The notes: generated from the letters alone by a model not told the origin. Shown: positions 1 to 8,856, counted from the first letter of the stretch. The stretch: DNA of 64,000 bases from JAKSPM01 sp964450645 (GCA_964450645.1 CAYVEB010000002.1:1-64000); one strand, 5' to 3'. Translations and numbers: made by a program.

Positions 1-1492
1 CCATGAACTGGGACAGCGGCGAAGAGCCGAAAAACTCTTTAATCACCGCCGTGACCGGGCGGATGTTAATCAGCGATTGGGGCGTAACAGCGTCCAGATC
101 CTGGACGGTCATGCGCTCGCGGATCACGCGTTCCAGGCGGGTAAAGCCCACGCGGAACTGATTTTGCAGCAGCTCGCCCACGCAGCGCAGGCGGCGATTG
201 CCAAGATGGTCGATGTCGTCGGTGGATCCGGCACCGTGAACCATGCAGTTCAGGTAGTTGATGGAAGCCAGGATGTCTTCACGCGTGATGTGCTTGGGCA
301 TCAGCTCGTCCCTGCGCTCGTCGACCGCCTCTTTCCATTCCTCGACGGTGGCGTTCGGCATGGCATCGAGCATTTCAAACAGCACCGAGCGCATCACCTT
401 TTCCTTGACGCCAATTTGTTTGGGGTCAAAGTCGACGAATTGAGACATGTCCACCATGTAGTTGGTGAACACCTTCACCCGTTTCCCCTCAATGTCGATC
501 ACCGCCTCGCATACGCCCTTATCCGACAGCTCATGCGCTCTTGCGCGGCTGAGCGTCTCTCCAGGCATGGCCAGAATCTCGCCGGTCCTGGGATCGGCCA
601 CCGGCTCGGCCAGCGTCTGGCCGGACAGTCTGGACCAGATGTCCATCTTTTTGTTAAATTTATAGCGACCGACCTTGGATACGTCATACCGCCTGGGGTC
701 AAAGAAAAGCGCTTCGAGATAGGACTCCGCGTTTTCCACCGTGGGCGGTTCGCCCGGACGCAGACGGCGGTAGATCTCCAGCAGGGATTCCTCGCGGCTG
801 CGGCAGGTGTCCTTTTCCAGCGTGGCAAGGATCCGCTCGTCCTCGCCGAACATCTCTTTGATTTGCGCGTCGGTGGTGACGCCCAGAGCGCGGATCAGGC
901 AGGTGATGGGCAGCTTGCGGTTTTTGTCGATCCGGACATAAAACACATTCTGCGCGTCCGTTTCATATTCCAGCCAGGCGCCGCGGTAGGGAATGACCGT
1001 GGCGGTGTAAAAATGCTGCTCGGCCTTATCGGCGGTGTCGCCGTAATACATCCCAGGACTGCGGACGATCTGCGAGACGATGACACGCTCCGCCCCATTG
1101 ATCACAAAGGTTCCGCCCTCGGTCATCAGCGGGAAATCGCCCATGAAAATTTCCTGCTCTTTGATCTCGTCGGTCTGCTTGTTGTGCAGCCGCACGCGCA
1201 CCTTGATGGGCTTGGCATAGGTCGCGTCGCGCTCTTTACACTCCTCCACGGTATATTTGGGCGGTTCATTCATAGAGTAGTCCAGGAAGGATAATTCCAA
1301 ATTGCCGGTATAGTCCGTGATGGTGGCCACGTCCCGGAAAACCTCGCGCAGACCCTCGTCTAAAAACCAGTTGTAGGAGTCGCGCTGAATCTTCAGAAGA
1401 TTCGGCATCTCAAGGATTTCCTTATACTTGGCATAGCTGTGTCGGGGCGTTTTGCCATACTGGATTACAGGCAGTTGGTCAACATTTGTCAT
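1..1492 (-). CDS. rpoB: RNA polymerase beta subunit, N-terminal part (runs off window)
   Basis: RpoB forms the catalytic core of RNA polymerase together with RpoC. The visible 497 codons start MTNVDQLPVIQYGKTPRHSY and follow the RpoB N-terminal lobe, including GGTFVINGAERVIVSQ near residue 120. The window ends inside the rifampicin-resistance region (FFGSSPLSQFM), so the C-terminal two thirds and rpoC lie outside. The ATG at 1490-1492 has only a weak upstream AAAGG. The gene follows recN, not rplJ-rplL, and has its own consensus promoter with a leader of about 180 nt. The residue after FFGSS is Pro where E. coli and B. subtilis have Gln. Confidence 0.97.
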   Translation of the reverse strand, partial: MTNVDQLPVIQYGKTPRHSYAKYKEILEMPNLLKIQRDSYNWFLDEGLREVFRDVATITDYTGNLELSFLDYSMNEPPKYTVEECKERDATYAKPIKVRVRLHNKQTDEIKEQEIFMGDFPLMTEGGTFVINGAERVIVSQIVRSPGMYYGDTADKAEQHFYTATVIPYRGAWLEYETDAQNVFYVRIDKNRKLPITCLIRALGVTTDAQIKEMFGEDERILATLEKDTCRSREESLLEIYRRLRPGEPPTVENAESYLEALFFDPRRYDVSKVGRYKFNKKMDIWSRLSGQTLAEPVADPRTGEILAMPGETLSRARAHELSDKGVCEAVIDIEGKRVKVFTNYMVDMSQFVDFDPKQIGVKEKVMRSVLFEMLDAMPNATVEEWKEAVDERRDELMPKHITREDILASINYLNCMVHGAGSTDDIDHLGNRRLRCVGELLQNQFRVGFTRLERVIRERMTVQDLDAVTPQSLINIRPVTAVIKEFFGSSPLSQFM

Positions 1493-1678
1493 AGGAAAAA
1501 ATCACAGCCTTTCGTTCTTCGTTCTGTGGATTAGACATATGGAAACCGGATATTATGGCACACGCGGTTGCGTTTCCACTTTTATCCCGCCTACCCTTGA
1601 TAATTCAACGGAAATGTGGTAAGCTATCATCACAAGGGAGAGTGGCAGATTGGCCATATACCCGCAGTATAGGTGGTT

Positions 1679-1707
1679 ATTGTAGCATAGTTTCGGCCAT
1701 TTGTCAA
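1679..1707 (-). promoter_or_regulatory. Sigma-A promoter of rpoB
   Basis: On the minus strand TTGACA (1702-1707) lies 17 nt upstream of TACAAT (1679-1684), and the -10 is preceded by TGC (extended -10). This implies a 5' leader of about 180 nt before rpoB, at 1493-1672, with no convincing ORF. Confidence 0.85.
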
Positions 1708-1768
1708 TGGCTGGAATTCTTTTTTTCGATTTTTTCCAGATTTTTTCCATAATTTTTAATGAAAATGC

Positions 1769-1812
1769 AAAAAACAACCGGATTGGCAAATACTATGCCG
1801 CATCCGGTTGTT
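1769..1812 (-). terminator. Rho-independent terminator after recN
   Basis: An 11-bp perfect stem (AACAACCGGAT, 1773-1783, with 1802-1812) is followed on the minus strand by a T run. It lies 29 nt past the recN stop and separates the OLE/recN transcript from the rpoB promoter. Confidence 0.9.
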
Positions 1813-1840
1813 TTATTTTTCATTTTTGCTGGATCCGTTT

Positions 1841-3490
1841 TTACGGTCCCAACATTTCTTCCACGCTCCGCAGCGTCGTCTCCGTAATCCGCGCGCCGCC
1901 GATAATGCGCGCCAGTTCCTGTTTCCTGCCTTCCCGGTCCAGGCGCGTCACGGTGGTGTAGGTGCGTCCCGCGCGCTCGGTCTTTGAAATCAGCATGTGC
2001 GTATCCGCCATGGCGGCAATCTGCGGCAGGTGGGTCACGCACAGCACCTGCTTATCCTTGGCCACCGCCGCCAGCTTCACCGCCACCTTCTGGGCGGCCC
2101 GGCCGGAAACACCGGCGTCGACCTCGTCAAAAATCAAAGTCTGCACCGCGTCCTGCTCCGCCAGCACCTGCTTCATCGCCAGCATAATGCGTGCCAGCTC
2201 GCCGCCGGAGGCCACCTTGCTCAAAGGCTTGAGCGCCTCGCCAACGTTTGCCGACATCAAGAACCGCACCAGATCCATGCCGTTCGGCGTCAAATCCGTC
2301 TCCTCAAACTGGCACAAAAACCGCACCCTGGGCATATCCAGCTGGCTCAGTTCCTGCATGATGCGCGCTTCAAGCTCCTTTGCCGCCGCCTGCCGCGCGG
2401 CGCGCAGCGCCATTGCCGCATCCCGCGCTTTCTGCTTTGCACCCGCCAGCTGACCCTTTAATTGCTCCAGGCGGTCGCCGGCAAACTCGATCTCGTCCAG
2501 TTCCTGCCGCGCCCGCTCCAGATAGGCCAGCATCTCCTCGCTGCTGGCGCCGTATTTCCTTCGCAGCCTGTGCAGCTTATCCAAGCGGCCTTCAATTTGC
2601 TCCAGCTCATCTTCCGAGTATTCGAAGGATTCTCTCAAATCCCGCAGTTCCTCCGCCGCATCCTGCACCGCATAGGCCAGCTCCTGCACCTTTTCATGCG
2701 CCCGCTCCAGCCGCGCGTCGTACCGCGCGATGCGCGAGAGTGCATACTCCGCATCTGAAACCAACGCTGCCGCGCCGTCCGCGTCCTCGTCGCCATAGAG
2801 ATTGCGCACCGCTTCCATCAGCCCAGCCATGAGTTTCTCCGCATTTTGCAGCAGCTTCCGCCGGTTTTCCAGCTCCTCATCCTCCCCGGCGCGCAGCTGC
2901 GCCCTCTCCAATTCCTGAATTTGATAGCGCAATGTCTCCATGCGGCGCAATTTCTCGCCCTCGTCCATGGACAGACGCTGGATCTCCCGCTCAATCGCGA
3001 CGACCTGCTGATATTCCGCCTGATATGCCCGCAGCAAATCGTCATTTTTGGCAAAGCGGTCTAAAAATCCCAGGTGCAATTCCTCATCAAACAGCTGCTG
3101 GCTGTCATGCTGGCCGTGAATGTTGATCAGCTGGATGCCCAGCTTCCGCAGCGCGGACACCGTCACCGGCTGGGAGTTGACCTTGCAGACATTGCGCCCG
3201 TCCAAGGCGATTTCCCGCTGAATCAGCAGTTCCCGCTCATACGGTACATGGAAGTCTTCGAACCATGGAAGCTCCGGCACATCCTGAAAAACCGCGCTGA
3301 CAAACGCTTTTTGGCTGCCAGTGCGGATCACATCCCGGTACGTGCGCTCGCCCAGGATGGCAGAAATCGCGTCGATTACAATGGACTTACCGGCGCCGGT
3401 TTCGCCCGTCAAAACATTGAGCCCCCGGTCGAAGGTAATATCCGCCTGTTCGATGACCGCGATATTCTCAATATGCAGCAGCGACATCAT
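1841..3490 (-). CDS. recN: DNA repair protein RecN
   Basis: RecN is an SMC-like ATPase that acts on DNA double-strand breaks. The 549-residue product has the Walker A GETGAGKS at residues 29-36, a long coiled-coil middle, the ABC signature SGGELAR near 428, the Walker B TLIFDEVDAGVSG near 451 and the H-loop VTHLPQIAA. Length is normal for the family. Start ATG follows GGGAGGGGATTAGT. It is the last gene of the block and is followed by a terminator. The adjacency argR-recN is classical for Firmicutes and also belongs to the described neighbourhood of OLE RNA. Confidence 0.97.
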   Translation of the reverse strand: MMSLLHIENIAVIEQADITFDRGLNVLTGETGAGKSIVIDAISAILGERTYRDVIRTGSQKAFVSAVFQDVPELPWFEDFHVPYERELLIQREIALDGRNVCKVNSQPVTVSALRKLGIQLINIHGQHDSQQLFDEELHLGFLDRFAKNDDLLRAYQAEYQQVVAIEREIQRLSMDEGEKLRRMETLRYQIQELERAQLRAGEDEELENRRKLLQNAEKLMAGLMEAVRNLYGDEDADGAAALVSDAEYALSRIARYDARLERAHEKVQELAYAVQDAAEELRDLRESFEYSEDELEQIEGRLDKLHRLRRKYGASSEEMLAYLERARQELDEIEFAGDRLEQLKGQLAGAKQKARDAAMALRAARQAAAKELEARIMQELSQLDMPRVRFLCQFEETDLTPNGMDLVRFLMSANVGEALKPLSKVASGGELARIMLAMKQVLAEQDAVQTLIFDEVDAGVSGRAAQKVAVKLAAVAKDKQVLCVTHLPQIAAMADTHMLISKTERAGRTYTTVTRLDREGRKQELARIIGGARITETTLRSVEEMLGP

Positions 3491-3512
3491 ACTAATCCCC
3501 TCCCGGGAGCGC

Positions 3513-3965
3513 TCAGCCCAACAGCCTTTGAATTTCCCCGCAAAATTCCTGTGCCGATTCGTTATCGCGCATGATGATCAGCGCGTTGTCGTCCCCCGCC
3601 AGCGTTCCCACCACCGCCGGCAAATTCATCGCGTCCACCGCCGAACAAGCGGCTGAAGCAAGACCGGGCAGCGTCTTTACAACAATAATATTTTGCGCAC
3701 AGTCATAGCTGACGACACATTCTTTAAAAATGGCGTTCAGCCGACTGGAAAAGGTGTGCACCTGTTCGCCAAGCGACGGCGCGTACCGGTAAGCGCCCTG
3801 GGCAGTCAATTCCTTGACAACGCGTAATTCCTTAATATCGCGGGAAACCGTTGCCTGCGTGCCGGTGAATCCGGCCGCCTTCAGCTCCGAAAGGAGCTGT
3901 TCCTGCGTTTCAATGTCCTTTTCTGTGATAATCTGTAAAATTTTCGCCTGTCTTTTACTTTTCAC
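3513..3965 (-). CDS. argR: Arginine repressor ArgR/AhrC
   Basis: This is an arginine-responsive DNA-binding regulator of arginine synthesis and breakdown. The 150-residue length is typical. The N-terminal winged helix (about residues 1-70) contains the recognition segment GTQATVSRDIKELRV, and the C-terminal oligomerisation and arginine-binding domain carries GTLAGDDNAL, the family's aspartate pair. The start is GTG (3963-3965) with AGGAG upstream. It sits 14 nt after nadK and 22 nt before recN, in an operon. Binding sites cannot be assigned from this window. Confidence 0.95.
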   Translation of the reverse strand: MKSKRQAKILQIITEKDIETQEQLLSELKAAGFTGTQATVSRDIKELRVVKELTAQGAYRYAPSLGEQVHTFSSRLNAIFKECVVSYDCAQNIIVVKTLPGLASAACSAVDAMNLPAVVGTLAGDDNALIIMRDNESAQEFCGEIQRLLG

Positions 3966-3979
3966 CGCTTCACACTCCT

Positions 3980-4837
3980 CTACTTTAGCTTATTGTGCAA
4001 AATCTCAAAGAAGCTTCTGTTTTTCAGCCGCAATAGTTTCGTATACAGCGACGAGCGCGTCACCGTAACAATGTCTCCAGAGGACAGCCGCACCGCTTTT
4101 CCGCCATCCACCGACAAAAACACGTTTTTCCGCCCCATGCGGCCAATGTGCACCTGGATCTCCCGCCGGGGCGAGGCGACCAAGGGCCTGGTCATAATGT
4201 TGTGGGCGCAGATCGGCGTGATGGTGATATTTTGGGACAGCGGCTCGACGATCGGGCCGCCGGCGGACAGTGAATAGGCCGTGGAGCCGGTTGGCGTGCA
4301 GACGATCACGCCATCGCCGCCAAAGCTCATGGCCTCCACCTCGTCGCAGAAAATCGACAGCTGCACAATCCGGGCAATGGTTCCCTTGGTGATCGCCGCG
4401 TCGTTGAGCGCAATGTCGTCGTAGATTGTCCGCCCCTCATGCCGCGCCGTTACATGGAGCATCATCCGCTGTTCAACGCTGTAGTCATCCGTTTTGAGCC
4501 GCCGCAGCAGTTCCAGTTCGGAGCCTTCCAGCTCCGCCATAAACCCCACCGTGCCGATGTTCACGCCCAGCACCGGAACCCCCGCGTGGGTCGCCGCCTT
4601 GGACGCGTGGAGGATGGTGCCGTCGCCGCCAAAACAAATCAGCAGTTCTGCGTCCGCCAATTCCCGCTCCAAATTGTGCAGTTCTACATCTTCCGGCAGT
4701 TCAAAATTCCGATCCACATCAAATGCAAGACAGGTTTTCGTTTCAATACCTATGCTTTGCAGAATTTTCTCAGCCTGATTGACATATTTAAAATTCTTGT
4801 CCCGGTACGGATTGGGCGTCATAACCACTTTGTTCAT
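3980..4837 (-). CDS. nadK: NAD kinase
   Basis: NAD kinase phosphorylates NAD to NADP. The 285-residue product carries the family GGDGT motif at residues 70-74, a downstream ALND segment, and the GSTAYSLSAGGPIVEP motif. I chose the ATG at 4835-4837 because GAGGGG lies 8 nt upstream; the TTG immediately before it is possible but less well placed. It sits directly behind tlyA, which suggests translational coupling. The tlyA-nadK-argR-recN order is standard in clostridia. Confidence 0.96.
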   Translation of the reverse strand: MNKVVMTPNPYRDKNFKYVNQAEKILQSIGIETKTCLAFDVDRNFELPEDVELHNLERELADAELLICFGGDGTILHASKAATHAGVPVLGVNIGTVGFMAELEGSELELLRRLKTDDYSVEQRMMLHVTARHEGRTIYDDIALNDAAITKGTIARIVQLSIFCDEVEAMSFGGDGVIVCTPTGSTAYSLSAGGPIVEPLSQNITITPICAHNIMTRPLVASPRREIQVHIGRMGRKNVFLSVDGGKAVRLSSGDIVTVTRSSLYTKLLRLKNRSFFEILHNKLK

Positions 4838-4841
4838 CAAT

Positions 4842-5645
4842 TCATCCCCTCAGCGTCTCATGCGCCAGCTTCACCAGCGCCGCAGGTTCCGGACAGCCTT
4901 CCTCGCCGGGCGCCCTGGACAGATACGCCAGAAATTCAATATTTCCCTCCGGCCCCTTGACCGGGGAAAATGTCAAATTGCGGATGGTAAACTCCAGCTC
5001 CTTCGCCAGCTTGGTAAACTGCTCCAACACCTGCACATGCACTGCCGGGTCGCGCACGACGCCCTTTTTCCCGACCGATTCTTTCCCGGCCTCAAACTGC
5101 GGCTTGATCAGGCAGATCACCTGTCCGTCCGCCCGCAGGAGCCCCCGTATGACCGGCAGCACCAGCCGCAGCGAGATAAACGACACATCCACCACGGATA
5201 AATCCAGCGGCTCGCCGATGTCCTCCGGCGTCACATAGCGGATATTGGTGCGCTCCATGCACACAACCCGCGGGTCCGTCCTGAGTTTCCACGCCAACTG
5301 CCCGTAGCCCACATCGATGGCAAACACCTTCTTCGCCCCGTTTTGGAGCAGGCAGTCGGTGAAACCGCCGGTGGACGCGCCGGAATCGGAGCAGACCAGC
5401 CCCGTCGGATCTACGCCAAAATCCCGCAGCGCCTTCTCCAACTTCCAGCCGCCCCGGGACACATACGGGCACGCCTCGCCGCGTACCTCGATCGCCGCGT
5501 CCTGCAAAACCGCCATTCCCGGCTTCTCGGCCCGCCGCCCGTCGACAAAGACCTGCCCCGCCATCACGGACGCCTGCGCCTTGCTGCGCGTTTCAAAGCG
5601 GCCCTGCCGCATCAGAAGAACATCCAACCGCTCCGTATGTTTCAT
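4842..5645 (-). CDS. tlyA: TlyA-type rRNA 2'-O-methyltransferase (YqxC)
   Basis: TlyA-family proteins combine an S4 RNA-binding domain (here about residues 4-62) with an FtsJ-like methyltransferase domain and 2'-O-methylate rRNA. The SAM-binding motif reads SDSGASTGGFTDC at 86-98, and DVSFISLRLVLP and LIKPQFE follow in the usual positions. Length (267 aa) is normal. The ATG overlaps the dxs stop by 4 nt. The family also includes proteins annotated as hemolysin A; the methyltransferase call is the better supported one. Confidence 0.94.
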   Translation of the reverse strand: MKHTERLDVLLMRQGRFETRSKAQASVMAGQVFVDGRRAEKPGMAVLQDAAIEVRGEACPYVSRGGWKLEKALRDFGVDPTGLVCSDSGASTGGFTDCLLQNGAKKVFAIDVGYGQLAWKLRTDPRVVCMERTNIRYVTPEDIGEPLDLSVVDVSFISLRLVLPVIRGLLRADGQVICLIKPQFEAGKESVGKKGVVRDPAVHVQVLEQFTKLAKELEFTIRNLTFSPVKGPEGNIEFLAYLSRAPGEEGCPEPAALVKLAHETLRG

Positions 5646-7471
5646 AAAATCTCCTTCACCGCCCGCGCAATGGACGCGCCGTCCAGGCCGCAGGCGTGAT
5701 ATAACATCTCCTGACTGCCGTGGGTGACGAACCGGTTTCCCAAATTCAGCAGCCGCATCCGGAATCCGCGCCCGGCCAGACGGGCCGCAATCTCCTGCCC
5801 CACCGAGCCGACCGCGCAGACCTCTTCTACCACGACCAACCGGCCGGTCTTCTCCACAGACTGCTCAATGATCTCCCAGCGCAGCGGCTGAATCATGTTG
5901 AGCTTGATAATCTCCGGCGCGATGCCGTCCGCTCGCAGCAGCCTTTGCGCGGCAAGCACGTTGTTGATCAGCGTCCCATAGGTCACGATGGTCACATCCT
6001 TGCCGGCACGGAACCGTTCATCCTCGCAAATGCCCACAAATTCTCCGTTACCGCCCTTGGGATAACGCACCGCCACAGGTCCATCCATCTGAAAAACAGC
6101 CTGCCGCAGCATCACCCGCAGCTCCGCCAGGCTGGCGGGGCACAAGATCTGCATATTCGGCGTCTGCCGCAGAAAACCCACATCCAAAATTCCATGGTGC
6201 GTCTCGCCGTCCTCGCCCACGAGTCCGGCCCGGTCCACGGCAAACACCACATGCAGGTTCAGCATCGCCGTATCTTGCACAATCATATCAAACGCCCGCT
6301 GCAAAAATGTGGAGTAGATCGCCACGACCGGGATCATTCCCTGCTTGGCGAGGCCCCCGGCCATGGACACCGCGTGACCCTCGGCAATGCCCACGTCAAA
6401 GAAGCGGTCAGGCAAGGCCGTTGCGAAGGGCGTAAGGCCCGTTCCGCTCTGCATCGCCGCGGTGATCGCGCAGATGCGGCCGTCCTGCAGCGCCATATCG
6501 GTCAGCAGCCGGCCAAAGCTGCTGGAGAAGTCCGCCTCGGCCGCCTTGAGCGGTTCCCCCGTCACCGGGTCAAACCGCCCGATCCCATGAAACATCTGCG
6601 GATTTCTCTCCGCGGGCATATAGCCCTTTCCCTTCTGGGTGATCACATGCAGCAAAACCGGCCGCCCGGCCTCCTTCGCACGCTTGAGCAGATAAATCAG
6701 CTTGGTAATATCGTGACCGTCTACCGGGCCCATGTAGAGGAAGCCCATCTCCTCGAATAGGTTCATCCCCAAAATTTTCTTCTTGATGCTGTTCTTCAAA
6801 GCGTGGACGTAGCGATAGATCATCCCGCCGCCGGGAATCGTCCGCGTAATACTGCGCCAGTATTTTTTCGCCTTAAAATACGCCGGGCGCACGCGTATCA
6901 TGGTTAAATGGGAGGCAATGCCGCCCACATTGGGCGTAATGGACATGCCATTGTCATTTAAAATGACAATTAACGGCTCCTCGCTCCCTCCGGCGTCGTT
7001 TAACCCCTCGTAGGCCAGGCCGCCGGTCATCGCGCCGTCGCCAAGCAGCGCGATGACATGGTAATGCTCCCCGCGCAGCCGCCGCGCCCGGGCCATCCCC
7101 AGGGCAATGGATACCGCGCTGGAAGCATGCCCAGCCACAAACGCATCACAATCACTCTCCGACGGCTTCGGAAAGCCTGCGATTCCTCCGTAGGTTCGAA
7201 GAGTATCAAACGCGTCCTTTCGACCTGTTAGCAATTTATGGACATAGGATTGATGTCCCACGTCGAAAACCAGCCGGTCCACGCGGGTGTCGAAGACCTT
7301 CTCGATGGCCACCGACAGCTCCACAATGCCCAAATTGGAGGACAAATGCCCGCCAGTTTTCGACACATGTTCAATTAAAAATTCCCGAATTTCCGCACAC
7401 AGCTGCGCTTCCTGTTCGGGCTTGATCGCCTGCAGATCGTCTCTGCACTGGATTTGATCCAACAATCCCAA
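5642..7471 (-). CDS. dxs: 1-deoxy-D-xylulose-5-phosphate synthase
   Basis: DXS is the first enzyme of the MEP isoprenoid pathway and condenses pyruvate with glyceraldehyde 3-phosphate using thiamine diphosphate. The 609-residue protein has HLSSNLG near residue 42, the TPP-binding motif GDGAMTGG at 144-151 with its downstream NDN segment, and a complete transketolase C-terminal domain. The start is TTG (7469-7471), directly after the TAA of oapA, so translation is probably coupled to oapA. ispA, another isoprenoid gene, is further upstream in the same block. Confidence 0.97.
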   Translation of the reverse strand: MGLLDQIQCRDDLQAIKPEQEAQLCAEIREFLIEHVSKTGGHLSSNLGIVELSVAIEKVFDTRVDRLVFDVGHQSYVHKLLTGRKDAFDTLRTYGGIAGFPKPSESDCDAFVAGHASSAVSIALGMARARRLRGEHYHVIALLGDGAMTGGLAYEGLNDAGGSEEPLIVILNDNGMSITPNVGGIASHLTMIRVRPAYFKAKKYWRSITRTIPGGGMIYRYVHALKNSIKKKILGMNLFEEMGFLYMGPVDGHDITKLIYLLKRAKEAGRPVLLHVITQKGKGYMPAERNPQMFHGIGRFDPVTGEPLKAAEADFSSSFGRLLTDMALQDGRICAITAAMQSGTGLTPFATALPDRFFDVGIAEGHAVSMAGGLAKQGMIPVVAIYSTFLQRAFDMIVQDTAMLNLHVVFAVDRAGLVGEDGETHHGILDVGFLRQTPNMQILCPASLAELRVMLRQAVFQMDGPVAVRYPKGGNGEFVGICEDERFRAGKDVTIVTYGTLINNVLAAQRLLRADGIAPEIIKLNMIQPLRWEIIEQSVEKTGRLVVVEEVCAVGSVGQEIAARLAGRGFRMRLLNLGNRFVTHGSQEMLYHACGLDGASIARAVKEIL

Positions 7472-8077
7472 TTATCTCTCACAACCTTTGGCGCTTCTTT
7501 TTCTCTTTCCAAACGAGAAGATCGCCTTCCAATAGTACACGACCATTGCGGTCATATGTACAATTTTCGTGGCGTCGCGCATGGCGATATACTTCCCGCA
7601 CGCTTTGCCGCCGACGGTCAGTCCCGCCACCAGCGCGGACATCGCCAGCGTCGCCACCGTTGTCGCCGTATAAGACGACACAATCGTCTTTGCCACAATC
7701 GCCGTCGCCGCGGAGCCGGAAATAACCCCGCACACATCGCCAATCACATCGTTGCAGATCGACGCAACACGGTCCGCCTTGCGCAGCAAGTGCAAGGCTT
7801 CCTTTGCGCCTTTCGTTTTTTTCGCGGCCATGGAGTGAAACGGCTTTTCATCCGCCGCCGTCATCGCCACGCCGACCATATCAAATAAAATCCCGATGAA
7901 CACGATCACCAGCAATAGCAAAAACGCTACCGCGGTCGTCGCGGTGTCCATCACTGTAGAGGAGAGGAAGGAAAACAGCGCGGAGATACACACCGTCAGG
8001 AAAAAAATCAGGACGATCCATCGCCCTCGCCCTTTGGTCTGCCCGGATTGACCCTTCCCATTTTTTGACTGTTTCAT
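7472..8077 (-). CDS. oapA: OLE RNA-associated membrane protein OapA
   Basis: This 201-residue integral membrane protein has a basic N-tail (1-19), hydrophobic helices at about 20-40 and 48-71, a charged loop (76-106), a second hydrophobic region (about 111-155, probably two helices) and a basic C-tail (KRKR at 191-194). Identification rests on position: it directly follows the OLE RNA and precedes dxs, as described for OapA, and the size and multi-pass topology fit. In the described system OapA binds OLE RNA and holds it at the membrane, and the complex affects alcohol, cold and magnesium tolerance. The AAAGGG upstream of the ATG lies inside the terminal OLE helix. I could not align it with a reference OapA. 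Confidence 0.85.
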   Translation of the reverse strand: MKQSKNGKGQSGQTKGRGRWIVLIFFLTVCISALFSFLSSTVMDTATTAVAFLLLLVIVFIGILFDMVGVAMTAADEKPFHSMAAKKTKGAKEALHLLRKADRVASICNDVIGDVCGVISGSAATAIVAKTIVSSYTATTVATLAMSALVAGLTVGGKACGKYIAMRDATKIVHMTAMVVYYWKAIFSFGKRKRSAKGCER

Positions 8078-8080
8078 CTT

Positions 8081-8725
8081 CTAAAAATCCCTTTAACTCC
8101 CGGTGGGAAATGTGGCGGCAGGTATGGTAAACCTTACGGCTTAGGTCGGGTTGGATTTCCCCGCCGGACACCGACTGTCGCCAGGCGGCAGTTTCCTTTT
8201 CAGTCCGGTGCGGCCAAGTCGCCTATGGCCGGACCCGATTGCCACTTAGTCCGTACTGCAATCCCACACCTGCCCGTATTTCAGACTGCCTAGGTGTTTT
8301 CCACGGCAGCGCAAGCCGATTCTTATCCTCTTTTGCAAATACGGTTTCAAGGGAATATCATTTCTGGCTATGGCCATAGGCAGAAAATGCGTAGCTTCCC
8401 TATCCCATCGCATTCACGCAAGGCAGGCTACACTGCACCCAGCACACGATTCTGTGCACCGAAATGCAGGTTCATCTCCATAGTCGTACGCGCCAGGGAA
8501 ACGGGTGATCCCACTACGCGGCTGACGTCGCACAAGCTATGGTCTCCACGGCAACCGGGTCGGGGGTACCATGCCGTTGGTACGCGCCCGGAAACCTTAA
8601 CCCCCAGCACCCACCCGAAACTGGGCGTAACAAGCAAGCACCAGGGACTTCATCGATATGCCCTTTAAAGGATTTTTAGGCCCTTCTTCGGAACCGGCAG
8701 CTCTGACTAGGATACAGTGCCACAT
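8081..8725 (-). ncRNA. ole: OLE RNA (ornate, large, extremophilic)
   Basis: A roughly 645-nt structured region without a gene lies directly upstream of a four-helix membrane protein gene, within the recN-argR-tlyA-dxs / ispA-xseB-xseA-nusB context described for OLE RNA. A consensus promoter places the 5' end near 8725. The ends pair: 8670-8679 with 8081-8090 (10 bp), then a bulged G8091, then 8665-8669 with 8092-8096 (5 bp). Internal helices include CCGTATTT/AAATACGG (8337-8344 with 8274-8281), CCATAG/CTATGG, CTGCA/TGCAG around GCACA/TGTGC, AATGCG/CGCATT, and GTCCGG/CCGGAC. No ORF in the region has a ribosome-binding site. The call rests on size, structure and gene order; I could not run a covariance model. 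Confidence 0.88.
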
Positions 8726-8731
8726 ACAGAA

Positions 8732-8760
8732 ATTATAGCATACACTTTCCCTACTTGCAA
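8732..8760 (-). promoter_or_regulatory. Sigma-A promoter of OLE RNA / oapA
   Basis: TTGCAA (8755-8760) lies 17 nt from a perfect TATAAT (8732-8737) with an extended TGC before it. Transcription would start near 8723-8726, at the 5' end of the structured RNA, so OLE-oapA-dxs can be transcribed independently of the upstream genes. Confidence 0.88.
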
Positions 8761-8856
8761 GCCCCCGGAATGAATATTTTTACAAGAAGTTTCAATTTAT
8801 ACGAGGTTTCTAAAAAACAGACGTGTCTATTTTTTATGGAATCAAGCATAAAACGG

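Noticed and set aside
77..1294. 405-codon plus-strand frame over rpoB
   Set aside because: Antisense to well conserved RpoB sequence; no start signal.
8294..8668. 124-codon plus-strand frame in the OLE region
   Set aside because: No ribosome-binding site; low-complexity composition without a family; it lies opposite a structured RNA with its own promoter.
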